Assembly: GCA_949296915.1 (NCBI GenBank)
Contig: CASFPX010000002.1
Coordinates: 124,001-188,000 of the forward strand
Length of the DNA: 64,000 nucleotides
Direction of reading: 5' to 3'
Source: Onthovicinus sp900555545
GTDB taxonomy: Bacteria; Bacillota; Clostridia; Oscillospirales; Acutalibacteraceae
Notes under the pieces: generated by a model
What the model was told of the DNA's origin: nothing
What the model saw: the letters and a program-made list of their open reading frames with translations, nothing else
Databases searched by the model: none
Shown: piece by piece, positions 56,350 to 64,000 of the stretch
Layout of the letters: each line of letters begins with the position of its first letter
How positions within the stretch are numbered: position 1 is the first letter of the stretch
Position numbers and translations under genes: made by a program

Positions 56350-58662
56350 ATGTTTCGATATTATATGAGCAGGCGCAGCGATCAGACGTATGATCTGTGT
56401 ATTATCCTTGATCCGGGCGATGTAGAATTTGCCCTGGACTTTTTTTCCAAGAACAGCGATCCTGGCAGGCATCGGGACTTTCTCTCCTTTCTCCGGGAGC
56501 AGGGCAAGAAAAACCGCATCCGTGTTGTCAAAGTGTTCCTGTCCGGTGTACTGATCGCCTCCATCCCCTTTGGCATGTTCACGCAGGTATATGCCCAGAC
56601 CCACCCCATGTCCTCAACTCAAATGCAAAGTACCGGCGTTTTGGCCTCCGTGTTGTCAACAAGGAAATTCAATATGACCTACCTGTACGGCGGTACGGTA
56701 GAACAGCAAATTGCCAAGGTACAGGCCGCCGGCTCTTTCCAGACGGTCTCCCCCAGCTACTTCGATATTGATTCCAGCGGAAAGCTAATACTCAACAACG
56801 TCAGTACAAAACTGGTCAACGCCATGCACGAAATGGGGATTAAAGTTGTTCCCATGCTGAGCAACCACTGGGATCGCAAAGGCGGCCAGCTTGCCCTGCG
56901 CGACCCGGCTGCTCTGGCCAGACAAATCGCTCAATATGTGGCACAGTATAACCTGGATGGGGTCAATGTGGACATTGAAAACGTGACGGCCAGCGAACGT
57001 GACGCCTACACCCTGCTGGTCAAAACGCTGCGTGAATTGATCCCCTCCGAAAAGGAGGTCTCTGTAGCCGTGGCCGCTAACCCCAACGGGTGGACTACGG
57101 GCTGGCACGGCTCGTATGACTACGCCGCGCTGGCACAATATGCGGACTATCTGATGATCATGGCGTACGATGAAAGTTGGCAGGGCAGCGACGCAGGGCC
57201 GGTCGCAAGCCTCTCCTTTGCCGAACGGTCCGTCCGCTATGCGCTCCAGCACGCCCCGGCCGATAAGATCGTGCTGGGAGTGCCATTCTATGGGCGGCTA
57301 TGGAGCGCGGACGGCGCCTTCAACGGCCATGGAATTGGCCTAAACGTACTGGCCAACATGCTCCGGGACTACCGGGCGGAGATCACCTTCTCCGAGCAGC
57401 ACCAGTCCCCAGTTGCCACCTTTACCGTGCGCAGCGGAGATGCCAGCTATACTGTGGGCGGCAAAAAATTGACTCCTGGCACCTATACCGTCTGGTTTGA
57501 AAACGAGCAGTCCCTTGCGGCCAAGGCGGATCTGATTCACCGATACGATCTGAAAGGGCTGGGTTCCTGGGCGCTGAATCAGGCCACAGATGATATTTTA
57601 TCCGCCATGGGCGGATGGCTGGCCGCGCCAGAGGAGGGTGAGCTCCGCTATGGGACTGTCACCGCCACCTCGCTGCGGGTACGCCGGGGTCCCTCCCTGC
57701 AAAGCGATACCATCGCCTTTTACCAGATGGGCGACCGGGTGACGATTACCGGTGAAACCGAGGGATGGTACCGTATCCGAATGGCAGACGGCACGTATGG
57801 GTACGTCAGCAGTGATTATGTCCAACTGGAACTCGAAGAGGAAGAACCACCTGTGGAGACGCCTGCTTACTCGACCGGTGACCGCGTTCGGGTACGAGCC
57901 ACGCCATCGACAAGCGGAGATATCATGACCCACCTGATGTTTGGGGAACTGGTGACCGTCACCGGAGAGATTGAAGGAGAATGGTATCCGGTTCGTACCG
58001 CGGATGGTATTACCGGCTATGTCCATGGGGATTATATCGCCTTCTCCGCCCCCGTACGGGAACAGACCGCCTACTCATCGGGGAGCCGCGTTCGCGTAAG
58101 AGAGCAGGCGTCCACTAATTCTTCCATTCTGGCACACCTCGCCTTTGGTGAATCCTTTACCGCTCTGGGGGAACGGCAGGGGGACTGGTATCAGGTTCGG
58201 CTGGCCGATGGGACGCAGGGGTACGTCCATGCGGACTACGTGTCCTTTGAGAAGCCGGTACTGGAGCGGACGGGATATATTACCGGCAACAGCGTGCGTG
58301 TCCGGTCTGCCGCATCCACCTCGGCCGCCATCCTGACTCTGACCAACCGCGGGGATAGTGTAACAGTCATTGGCGAACTTCAGGGTGGATGGTACGCCGT
58401 ACGCCTGCCGGACGGGCGATCCGGATTTGTGTTTGGCGACTATATCAGCTTTACAAAGCCAGCCGCCAACCGGACCGGGTATTCCGCCGGCAGCAATGTA
58501 CGGGTACGCAAGAGCGCATCAACTTCCAGCGCCATCCTGGCCCTTGTGCAGCGCGGGGATGCCTTTATGGTGACGGACGAGACATCTACCGGATGGTACC
58601 ACGTACAGCTAAAAGACGGAACCCGTGGCTATATCCATGGTTCTCTGGTAGAATTCCGATAA
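56350..58662 (+). CDS. SleL/YaaH-type GH18 peptidoglycan hydrolase with five SH3 repeats
   Basis: A 770-residue envelope protein. About 57 N-terminal residues, predicted cytoplasmic, precede a hydrophobic signal-like segment (~60-82, ending MFTQVYA). A GH18 barrel follows (~95-430) with catalytic DGVNVDIEN (Asp203, Asp208, Glu210), the form typical of spore-cortex N-acetylglucosaminidases SleL and YaaH. Five bacterial SH3 domains occupy ~438-770, each with a V-R-V-R core and a GY/GF(V/I)-x-x-x-Y block (e.g. SLRVRRGPS, GYVSSDYVQL). The usual LysM repeats of SleL are replaced by SH3. GGCGGTGG precedes the ATG. Spore or wall remodelling is inferred. Confidence 0.85.
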   Translation: MFRYYMSRRSDQTYDLCIILDPGDVEFALDFFSKNSDPGRHRDFLSFLREQGKKNRIRVVKVFLSGVLIASIPFGMFTQVYAQTHPMSSTQMQSTGVLASVLSTRKFNMTYLYGGTVEQQIAKVQAAGSFQTVSPSYFDIDSSGKLILNNVSTKLVNAMHEMGIKVVPMLSNHWDRKGGQLALRDPAALARQIAQYVAQYNLDGVNVDIENVTASERDAYTLLVKTLRELIPSEKEVSVAVAANPNGWTTGWHGSYDYAALAQYADYLMIMAYDESWQGSDAGPVASLSFAERSVRYALQHAPADKIVLGVPFYGRLWSADGAFNGHGIGLNVLANMLRDYRAEITFSEQHQSPVATFTVRSGDASYTVGGKKLTPGTYTVWFENEQSLAAKADLIHRYDLKGLGSWALNQATDDILSAMGGWLAAPEEGELRYGTVTATSLRVRRGPSLQSDTIAFYQMGDRVTITGETEGWYRIRMADGTYGYVSSDYVQLELEEEEPPVETPAYSTGDRVRVRATPSTSGDIMTHLMFGELVTVTGEIEGEWYPVRTADGITGYVHGDYIAFSAPVREQTAYSSGSRVRVREQASTNSSILAHLAFGESFTALGERQGDWYQVRLADGTQGYVHADYVSFEKPVLERTGYITGNSVRVRSAASTSAAILTLTNRGDSVTVIGELQGGWYAVRLPDGRSGFVFGDYISFTKPAANRTGYSAGSNVRVRKSASTSSAILALVQRGDAFMVTDETSTGWYHVQLKDGTRGYIHGSLVEFR
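57652..58656 (+). repeat. Five tandem SH3-domain repeats inside the GH18 gene
   Basis: Five in-frame units of about 180-215 bp, each coding for one SH3 domain (starts near 57652, 57869, 58070, 58271 and 58475). They are clearly related at protein level but diverged at DNA level, so this is an old internal duplication. Confidence 0.8.
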
Positions 58663-58673
58663 GTACAAAAACA

Positions 58674-58706
58674 CATCCCGCCGCAGTTTAAGGCTGCGGC
58701 GGGATG
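58674..58706. terminator. Bidirectional terminator, GH18-SH3 and Big_2 genes
   Basis: CATCCCGCCGCAG / CTGCGGCGGGATG, a 13-bp perfect stem with a 7-nt loop between convergent genes; the minus-strand side is followed by TGTTTTTG. Confidence 0.88.
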
Positions 58707-58745
58707 CTGCTTTTCCCTATGGGATTTTAATTTTACACCATATTT

Positions 58746-61640
58746 TTACTTCTGCCAATCCCAGTTATAAAAACGTACCTTTACCGGTGCAGAAGCATGA
58801 GCATTGTTATCTACATCATACACGATAGCCTGAACCCAGAAAGAACGTGGGCCGACGCCAAACGTCGGGCGAATTACTGCGGTCTCTCCATCCGTTGCGC
58901 CGTCGAATTTTGCCTCGGGCTCATCGATGGACCAATTCGCAGCCCGCCATTCGATGCTCTTATACTCGACATCCTGGCCGCCGTTGATCTGAACCTTCAG
59001 TTCAACCGTCTGACTGGTCCAAGTCTTTGTCCAGGGGGTCTTGTGATAGATGACCTCACCGGACAGTTCATCCCCAGAGCTTGTCGGGATAATGGAGACA
59101 CTGGTAATCTCAGGGACACCGGCATATTCCAAATACAGTGCATACAACGTATCGTATGCCGCATCTACCGTTGCCTGAGTTGCAAACTCGTCGGAACTTA
59201 CTTTCTGAGCGTTAGTAAGCGCCTCCTGAATCAGCGCCTCTTCCACTGCAGTAAGATCGAGAGCCTCCACCTTTTGGATCAGAGCGTTGAGTTCCGACTT
59301 ATCCGCACGAACGGAAACTGTACACTGACTGGTAAATCCGCCATCCTTCGTAGTAACGGTAATGATTGCATCGCCGGGGGCAATACCTGTTACAAGACCG
59401 TTCGCATCGACGGTGGCGACTGCCGGATCACTACTCACCCAAGTGACATCCTTGACCGTAGCATCGCCCGGCTGAACGTTTGCTGTGAGCTGAGACGTAG
59501 AACCCTCGTTCAGGGCAAGATCGGACTGATCGAGAGCGACGCCCGTGACGTGTACAGCCGCCTCGGTAAAGGTCACACGAATCGTGTCAGATACGGCCGG
59601 GTTATCTACGGAAGTCGCGGTGATATTCGCGCTGGCCGGGAGTGGGCGGATAAGAGGCATTACATTGTAGGAGACAACCCCATTCGCATCAACCGTGATA
59701 TTTTTATTATCACTCGACCATGTGACCGCCTTGTTGGTGGCAGTATCCGGTGTGACTGTAGCGGTCAGCTGCGTAGAACCATTCCCAAAGCCAGCCGTAG
59801 TCTCAACCTCCACGATTGTCTCGTCCGGCTGATCGATTGTCAGACCTTCAACCGCCTCATGGACGGTGATATCCATTGAGTATACAATGTCGTTATTACG
59901 ATCGGAACGCAGATAAAGTGTCGTTGTTCCGCCTCCGACCGCCGCAATCTGGAAAGTCCCTTCTGTATTCCACGCCAACCATTTGTCGGAATTGATGCTA
60001 TTGCCGCCACTGACAGCAATAATGCCATTGTTGGCATTGCCGCTCCAGTTGATAGTGCCATCCGGCATCAGAATACCAATAGTTGCGTATCTGGCAGCAA
60101 TATCCAAGGTAACTGGATACACCCTAAAAGTATAATATCCGGTCTCACCCTTTTCCAAGTAATCTGAGCCAACAAATTCAATATCAGTAGGCGAGACGGT
60201 GTTGTCCGACCTCACCCATCCGTATTTGCTCACTGTTTTACCATCGACTGTCGCACTAATGGTAAATTCACTTGCAACAAACAACTCCTCTGCGCCACGC
60301 ACCGTCAACTTACCTGTACTGTCTACAACAGCAACATTACGATTGCTGGAATCCCACTGAATATCTTCGGGTCCAACAACAGCACCCTCGGGCTGAATGT
60401 TACCGATTGTCAGATAGCGCGTAGCGTTGAGCAGGCTGCTGACATTCTCCGTATCACCAATAATCTCAAAGTTCTCGACGGCCAGCTGATCCACGATCTC
60501 CACGGTAACAGTATCGTTAATTGTGAACTGCAGAACCCAATTCGCGACTTGGGAGACAATTTCCTGCATCTTCTGCGCATCGTCGCCGGTACCTGCATCC
60601 ACAACACCCTGAACAATACCGATGATCAGATCAATCGCACCGGAGGTCAGACTGTCGCCAAACATGTAGACGAGCAGATCCTTCAATCCGTCTGCCGCAT
60701 TGGCAATATCACCGATTGTCCCAAGGTACTCCTCAATCTTGTCCATCAGGCCCTGTACATCCGGCGAGGCAGTGATGCGCACCGTGCCCGGCTCGTTAAA
60801 GGTGACTACATTGTTCTCATCGATGGTGGCGATATCCGACTCAATCGGGAGCCAGCCGCCAAGATACAACTTTTCTACCTTCCAATCGACACCCATATTC
60901 AAGCGCAGAGGAGTTGTTATAGCACCCAGTTTCACCTGATAGCCCTTCTCCACCACAGCTGGAATCGCTTCGTGATTGGTGATATACGTTCCATTCGGGA
61001 TAACAAGCGCAAGCGGATTGTCATCCTTGTTGACACCAACCCATGTGTTATCGGAAGCAAGCGTATTGCCTTCAGCATCAACGAGTGTAGCGGTAATTTC
61101 TACCTTTGTCTCGTTAATCATGGACTGGAGCGGATTGAGCAGCGTATTCGCTGCGTTCTCTCCCAAAACTGGATCAAGAACAAGATGGAACGCACTCATC
61201 ATCGTCTCGGGATCGTCAATCCCCGGAGTATTGCTGACGGTGTTCGTCAAGGAGTCAGCAAGACCGGGACCAATCAGCCACAGCGGACGGATATTTTCGT
61301 CAATCCAGGCTAAAATCACCGGACGTTTAGAGGCGTCACGGCCCGTAACCAACCCATTCTCATCGACATATGCAGCATAGGGTGCGGCAGAGTCCCATAC
61401 CACGCTGCTACCCTCCGGCAGCACCTCACTACCACCGTAACGAACGGAAAGCTGCTTACTTTCACTCTCCTTGAGGTAAAATCCCTCATCAGAGACTGGA
61501 GCAGCCCCATCGTAGATTTCCAGTGTCCCCGGCTCTGCCGCGGCGTCATCGGCCGCGAAGACGGATGCCGGAACCACTGCGGTGCACAGCATCACTGCGC
61601 TGAGCAGTGCACTGAGCCACCGTTTGGTCTTCTTTTGCAT
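58746..61640 (-). CDS. Large secreted Big_2 (bacterial Ig-like) surface protein
   Basis: 964 residues with a clear signal peptide (KRWLSALLSAVMLCTAVVPASVFA, key hydrophobic part SALLSAVML, ~1-29). Several Big_2-type Ig domains are visible: ~36-110 (VVWDSAAPYAAYVDENGLVTG), ~405-475 (IQWDSSNRNVAVVDSTGKL), ~590-690 (AVTWSSDNKNITVDANGVV) and ~695-770 (VTWVSSDPAVATVDANGLVTG). Helical segments (~135-180, ~310-385) and a FIVAR-like helical unit (~775-835) lie between and after them. The last ~130 residues are beta-rich. There is no sortase motif or C-terminal anchor and no catalytic motif, so adhesion or structural scaffolding is inferred. AGAAGGAGA precedes the ATG. Confidence 0.85.
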   Translation of the reverse strand: MQKKTKRWLSALLSAVMLCTAVVPASVFAADDAAAEPGTLEIYDGAAPVSDEGFYLKESESKQLSVRYGGSEVLPEGSSVVWDSAAPYAAYVDENGLVTGRDASKRPVILAWIDENIRPLWLIGPGLADSLTNTVSNTPGIDDPETMMSAFHLVLDPVLGENAANTLLNPLQSMINETKVEITATLVDAEGNTLASDNTWVGVNKDDNPLALVIPNGTYITNHEAIPAVVEKGYQVKLGAITTPLRLNMGVDWKVEKLYLGGWLPIESDIATIDENNVVTFNEPGTVRITASPDVQGLMDKIEEYLGTIGDIANAADGLKDLLVYMFGDSLTSGAIDLIIGIVQGVVDAGTGDDAQKMQEIVSQVANWVLQFTINDTVTVEIVDQLAVENFEIIGDTENVSSLLNATRYLTIGNIQPEGAVVGPEDIQWDSSNRNVAVVDSTGKLTVRGAEELFVASEFTISATVDGKTVSKYGWVRSDNTVSPTDIEFVGSDYLEKGETGYYTFRVYPVTLDIAARYATIGILMPDGTINWSGNANNGIIAVSGGNSINSDKWLAWNTEGTFQIAAVGGGTTTLYLRSDRNNDIVYSMDITVHEAVEGLTIDQPDETIVEVETTAGFGNGSTQLTATVTPDTATNKAVTWSSDNKNITVDANGVVSYNVMPLIRPLPASANITATSVDNPAVSDTIRVTFTEAAVHVTGVALDQSDLALNEGSTSQLTANVQPGDATVKDVTWVSSDPAVATVDANGLVTGIAPGDAIITVTTKDGGFTSQCTVSVRADKSELNALIQKVEALDLTAVEEALIQEALTNAQKVSSDEFATQATVDAAYDTLYALYLEYAGVPEITSVSIIPTSSGDELSGEVIYHKTPWTKTWTSQTVELKVQINGGQDVEYKSIEWRAANWSIDEPEAKFDGATDGETAVIRPTFGVGPRSFWVQAIVYDVDNNAHASAPVKVRFYNWDWQK

Positions 61641-61713
61641 AACACTATCACTTCTCCTTCTTTTTTGAGATGGATCGAATTCCTTGAAGAATCCATCATC
61701 TATAATAAATAAA

Positions 61714-61742
61714 CTGTATCACCAATTCTGAATTAAGTCAAT
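61714..61742 (-). promoter_or_regulatory. Promoter of the Big_2 surface protein gene
   Basis: TTGACT (61742..61737), a 17-bp spacer and TACAGT (61719..61714), about 75 bp before the ATG. Confidence 0.6.
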
Positions 61743-62045
61743 GCATATTGACGGATAATCAAGCACTTTCTTACAAAACTCTTAAATGTATAAAAATGTT
61801 ATTTATCATTTGTCTATTATAGATTAAAAATTCTGTATTTGCGTTCCATCCTGCAACATATAGGATCAGATGTGTTGAATAAAAGTGAGATCCACGCTCG
61901 ATTTCGACATATATTTTTACAAAAATGAGGCGTTTGGGCACAAAACCAATTTTCGCTCTGCACTGGATCGTATTAAAAATTGGGAAAGATGAATACTTTA
62001 TCCCACACTATTCTGCCCCCGTCCGTCAAAAAAATGATTTTCCGC

Positions 62046-62060
62046 ATCCATAGCATGGAT
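62046..62060. promoter_or_regulatory. Inverted repeat upstream of the Na/Pi promoter
   Basis: ATCCAT-AGC-ATGGAT, perfect 6-bp arms ending 3 bp before the -35; an operator or activator-site candidate. Confidence 0.4.
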
Positions 62061-62063
62061 TCC

Positions 62064-62092
62064 TTGCAGTTTGCGTCATTTCGATTTATAAT
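62064..62092 (+). promoter_or_regulatory. Promoter of the Na/Pi cotransporter gene
   Basis: TTGCAG (62064-62069), a 17-bp spacer and a perfect TATAAT (62087-62092), 50 bp before the start. Confidence 0.8.
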
Positions 62093-62141
62093 AACCCTAT
62101 GAAGAAAAACATATAAAAAAGATGAATATGGGGGAAAACGA

Positions 62142-63767
62142 GTGGACTATTATAAAATCGTAACCGGCCTGCTTGGTGGACTGGCGCTCTTCCTGATCGG
62201 TATGCAGATGATGAGCACCGGATTAGAGGCCGCCGCCGGGAATAAAATGAAGCGAATCCTTGAAAAGCTGACCTCCAATCGATTCCTTGGCGTGATTGTC
62301 GGCGCCGCTATCACAGCGGTAATCCAGTCCTCATCCGCTACGACGGTAATGGTTGTAGGATTTGTCAACTCACGGCTGATGACGCTCAATCAGGCCGTAT
62401 GGGTAATTATGGGCGCCAATATCGGTACAACCATCACCGGCCAGCTAATCGCACTGGACGTAGGTGAAATTGCCCCGTTGATCGCCTTTGTGGGTGTGGC
62501 ATTGATCGTATTTATCAAGCGCGACTCCATCCACCATTATGGCCAGATCCTCGCAGGGCTTGGGATGCTGTTCATCGGTATGGATATGATGAGCAGCGCG
62601 ATGCTACCGCTGCGTGAATCCGAAGCCTTTGTCAATATTATGACACAGTTCTCCAACCCACTGCTCGGGATTCTGGTCGGCGCAGGCTTTACCGCCCTGA
62701 TCCAATCCTCTTCCGCCTCCGTCGGAATCCTGCAGGCGTTGGCAATCAGCGGTGTGATTGGGCTGCCAAATGCCGTGTATGTACTCTTTGGCCAAAATAT
62801 TGGCACCTGCATTACCGCAGTGCTCGCCTCCATCGGAACAAGCCGCAACGCCAAGCGCACCACCATTGTGCACTTGATGTTCAATATTATCGGCACTGTA
62901 TTGTTCACCCTGATCTGCTACTTCACCCCGCTGACATCGTTTGTGGAGTCCTGGACACCGGACAACGCCGCCGCGCAGATCGCCAATATGCACACCCTGT
63001 TCAACGTGGTAACAACGTTACTGCTGCTCCCCTTTGGCAATCAACTTGCCAAATTGGTGGTCAAACTCCTGCCGGATCGGGTATCCGACAAAAAGGATGG
63101 CCCCTATCTCAAGTATATCAAGCCTATTGATGCAACGCAGGAATACCATATCGGTACTTCCGCAATCGCCATTGGAAGTACGCGGCTGGAACTCACCCGG
63201 ATGCTGCATAAGGTACAAAATAATGTGGACCTGAGTTACCGCTGTGTATTGGACGGGACCTCACGCCACCTGAAAGAAGTGGAAGAGGTGGAGGATTCCA
63301 TTGATTACCTGAATGCACAGATCTCCGACTATATTTCTCACATCATTGCCCACGAGTCAAACGAGAAGGACTCCGAGGTTATCAGCTCTTTCTTTAAGAT
63401 CTCGGGCAATTTGGAGCGCATTGGCGACCATGCAATGAACATCAGCGAATACACCAAGCGGATGGAATCAAAAGGGATTACATTCTCCAAGGAGGAACGT
63501 GCTGAAATTGGACAGATGCGCGATATCTGCATTCAGGCATTGGGACTGCTGGGCAAACTGGAGCCTCTCAGCATGGAAACCTTTGATAAAATCGTAGATG
63601 CAGAGCAGAAAATTGATGATATGACCGCACAGTTCCGCCACAATCAGCTGAAGCGGATGCGTGCGGGCACCTGCACCAACGAGGCCTCCGTCCTCTATGC
63701 GGAAATGCTCACAGACTTTGAACGTATGGGCGACCACATTCTCAACATCGGTGAATCGCTGCTGTAA
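62142..63767 (+). CDS. Na/Pi cotransporter family protein with C-terminal PhoU-like domain
   Basis: A 541-residue NptA/YjbB-type membrane protein. Two inverted repeats of the transport fold carry the QSSSATT signatures (AVIQSSSATTVMVVG near residue 65 and ALIQSSSASVGILQA near 190), with ~8-9 hydrophobic segments in the first 310 residues. Residues ~340-541 form a PhoU-like helical bundle (FFKISGNLERIGDHAMNISE and DFERMGDHILNIGE, both with the E-R-x-G-D-H metal motif). It moves phosphate, or in some members exports it, under PhoU control. The start is GTG at 62142 behind GGGGGA. Confidence 0.93.
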   Translation: MDYYKIVTGLLGGLALFLIGMQMMSTGLEAAAGNKMKRILEKLTSNRFLGVIVGAAITAVIQSSSATTVMVVGFVNSRLMTLNQAVWVIMGANIGTTITGQLIALDVGEIAPLIAFVGVALIVFIKRDSIHHYGQILAGLGMLFIGMDMMSSAMLPLRESEAFVNIMTQFSNPLLGILVGAGFTALIQSSSASVGILQALAISGVIGLPNAVYVLFGQNIGTCITAVLASIGTSRNAKRTTIVHLMFNIIGTVLFTLICYFTPLTSFVESWTPDNAAAQIANMHTLFNVVTTLLLLPFGNQLAKLVVKLLPDRVSDKKDGPYLKYIKPIDATQEYHIGTSAIAIGSTRLELTRMLHKVQNNVDLSYRCVLDGTSRHLKEVEEVEDSIDYLNAQISDYISHIIAHESNEKDSEVISSFFKISGNLERIGDHAMNISEYTKRMESKGITFSKEERAEIGQMRDICIQALGLLGKLEPLSMETFDKIVDAEQKIDDMTAQFRHNQLKRMRAGTCTNEASVLYAEMLTDFERMGDHILNIGESLL

Positions 63768-63783
63768 ATTTCACCAACAATAT

Positions 63784-63835
63784 CATCCCCCCACTCTCCC
63801 GGCCAATCCGGCTGCCGTGCGTGTGGGGGTGTTTT
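63784..63835 (+). terminator. Terminator after the Na/Pi cotransporter
   Basis: CATCCCCCCAC / GTGTGGGGGTG outer stem with an inner CCGGC-rich hairpin, followed by TTTTATG on the plus strand. Confidence 0.75.
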
Positions 63836-64000
63836 ATGATACAAACTTCTCCTGTGCCCTCCAATGCTTTCCTAAGGGAAATGCTGATTGGAACAAGATG
63901 CAGTCCACGACGGGGCGGGAGTTATCATTATAGGTTTACAAATTTTCCTTTTCACCTTGTACCCCGCAAGGAGCTACTACCCCAGATAAGCAGAGAGCGC
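63836..64000. other. Right edge of the window, no supported gene
   Basis: 165 bp with no start codon backed by a ribosome site. A minus-strand frame entering from the edge stays open to a TAA about 60 bp in; this could be the tail of a leftward gene, but it is too short to identify. A small hairpin (CCTTG / CAAGG) lies at 63955-63971. Confidence 0.4.

Larger units (their letters stand above)
61641..62141. other. 501-bp divergent intergenic region
   Basis: It separates the Big_2 gene from the Na/Pi transporter. It holds one promoter at each end and an inverted repeat next to the right-hand one. The AT-rich middle (61745-62040) has no frame with a start and ribosome site, and I saw no RNA-gene signature. 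Confidence 0.65.

Noticed and set aside
57652..58656. Considered as a CRISPR-like or satellite repeat
   Set aside because: The periodicity is about 200 bp, in frame, and explained by five SH3 protein domains; DNA identity is low.

Overview
The window reads as a chromosomal segment of a Gram-positive, moderately GC-rich member of the Firmicutes, most likely an anaerobic gut Clostridia (Oscillospirales/Ruminococcaceae-like). The reasons are CtsR with its heptad operators, an HPr with both His15 and Ser46, an mraZ-led division and cell-wall cluster with a meso-DAP-type MurE, ylxM-ffh-rpsP-khpA-rimM-trmD synteny, good AGGAGG ribosome sites, several TTG starts and many surface glycan enzymes. The genus is inference. 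No rRNA, tRNA, CRISPR array, insertion sequence or phage gene was seen.

Layout. 1-1.3 kb: ctsR (cut by the window edge) with its promoter and two CtsR boxes, a small orphan gene, and two tandem Cys/Gly-rich membrane mini-proteins. 1.3-8.9 kb: GTP-type PEP carboxykinase, a polA-(arginine phosphatase-like)-rimI-tsaD operon, and dusB. 8.9-14.5 kb: an MFS transporter, a GPH symporter-ChbG/YdjC deacetylase-DinB operon, and a divergent PHP-type metallohydrolase; the divergent control region holds a 32-bp inverted repeat.

14.5-28.9 kb: the dcw cluster on the minus strand, mraZ-rsmH-ftsL-PBP-murE-murF-mraY-ftsW-murG-murA-ftsQ, then ftsZ with its own promoter. murD, murC and ftsA are absent from it. 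28.9-33.5 kb: an rsmD-coaD-coiled coil operon continuing into an anchored GH27 alpha-galactosidase with an inserted domain and a sugar-transfer-type ATP-grasp enzyme. 33.5-39.7 kb: uvrC, HPr, and the SRP/ribosome-maturation operon. 40-46.2 kb: a small membrane protein, a DEAD helicase-hisH-hisF-DUF1015-HAD operon, and nfo. 46.3-48 kb: threonine ammonia-lyase with RidA.

48-61.7 kb is the most accessory-looking part: two SGNH hydrolases (one wall-anchored), an AIM24-family protein, a GH2 glycosidase, a GH18 lipoprotein paired with a phosphodiesterase lipoprotein, a spore-type GH18 with five SH3 repeats, and a 964-residue Big_2 surface protein. The window ends with a Na/Pi cotransporter-PhoU fusion. 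Most transcription units have a recognisable sigma-A promoter (TTGNNN, 16-18 bp, TANNNT) and a hairpin terminator; these are reported with positions. All function calls rest on recognising protein families by eye; no database search was run.
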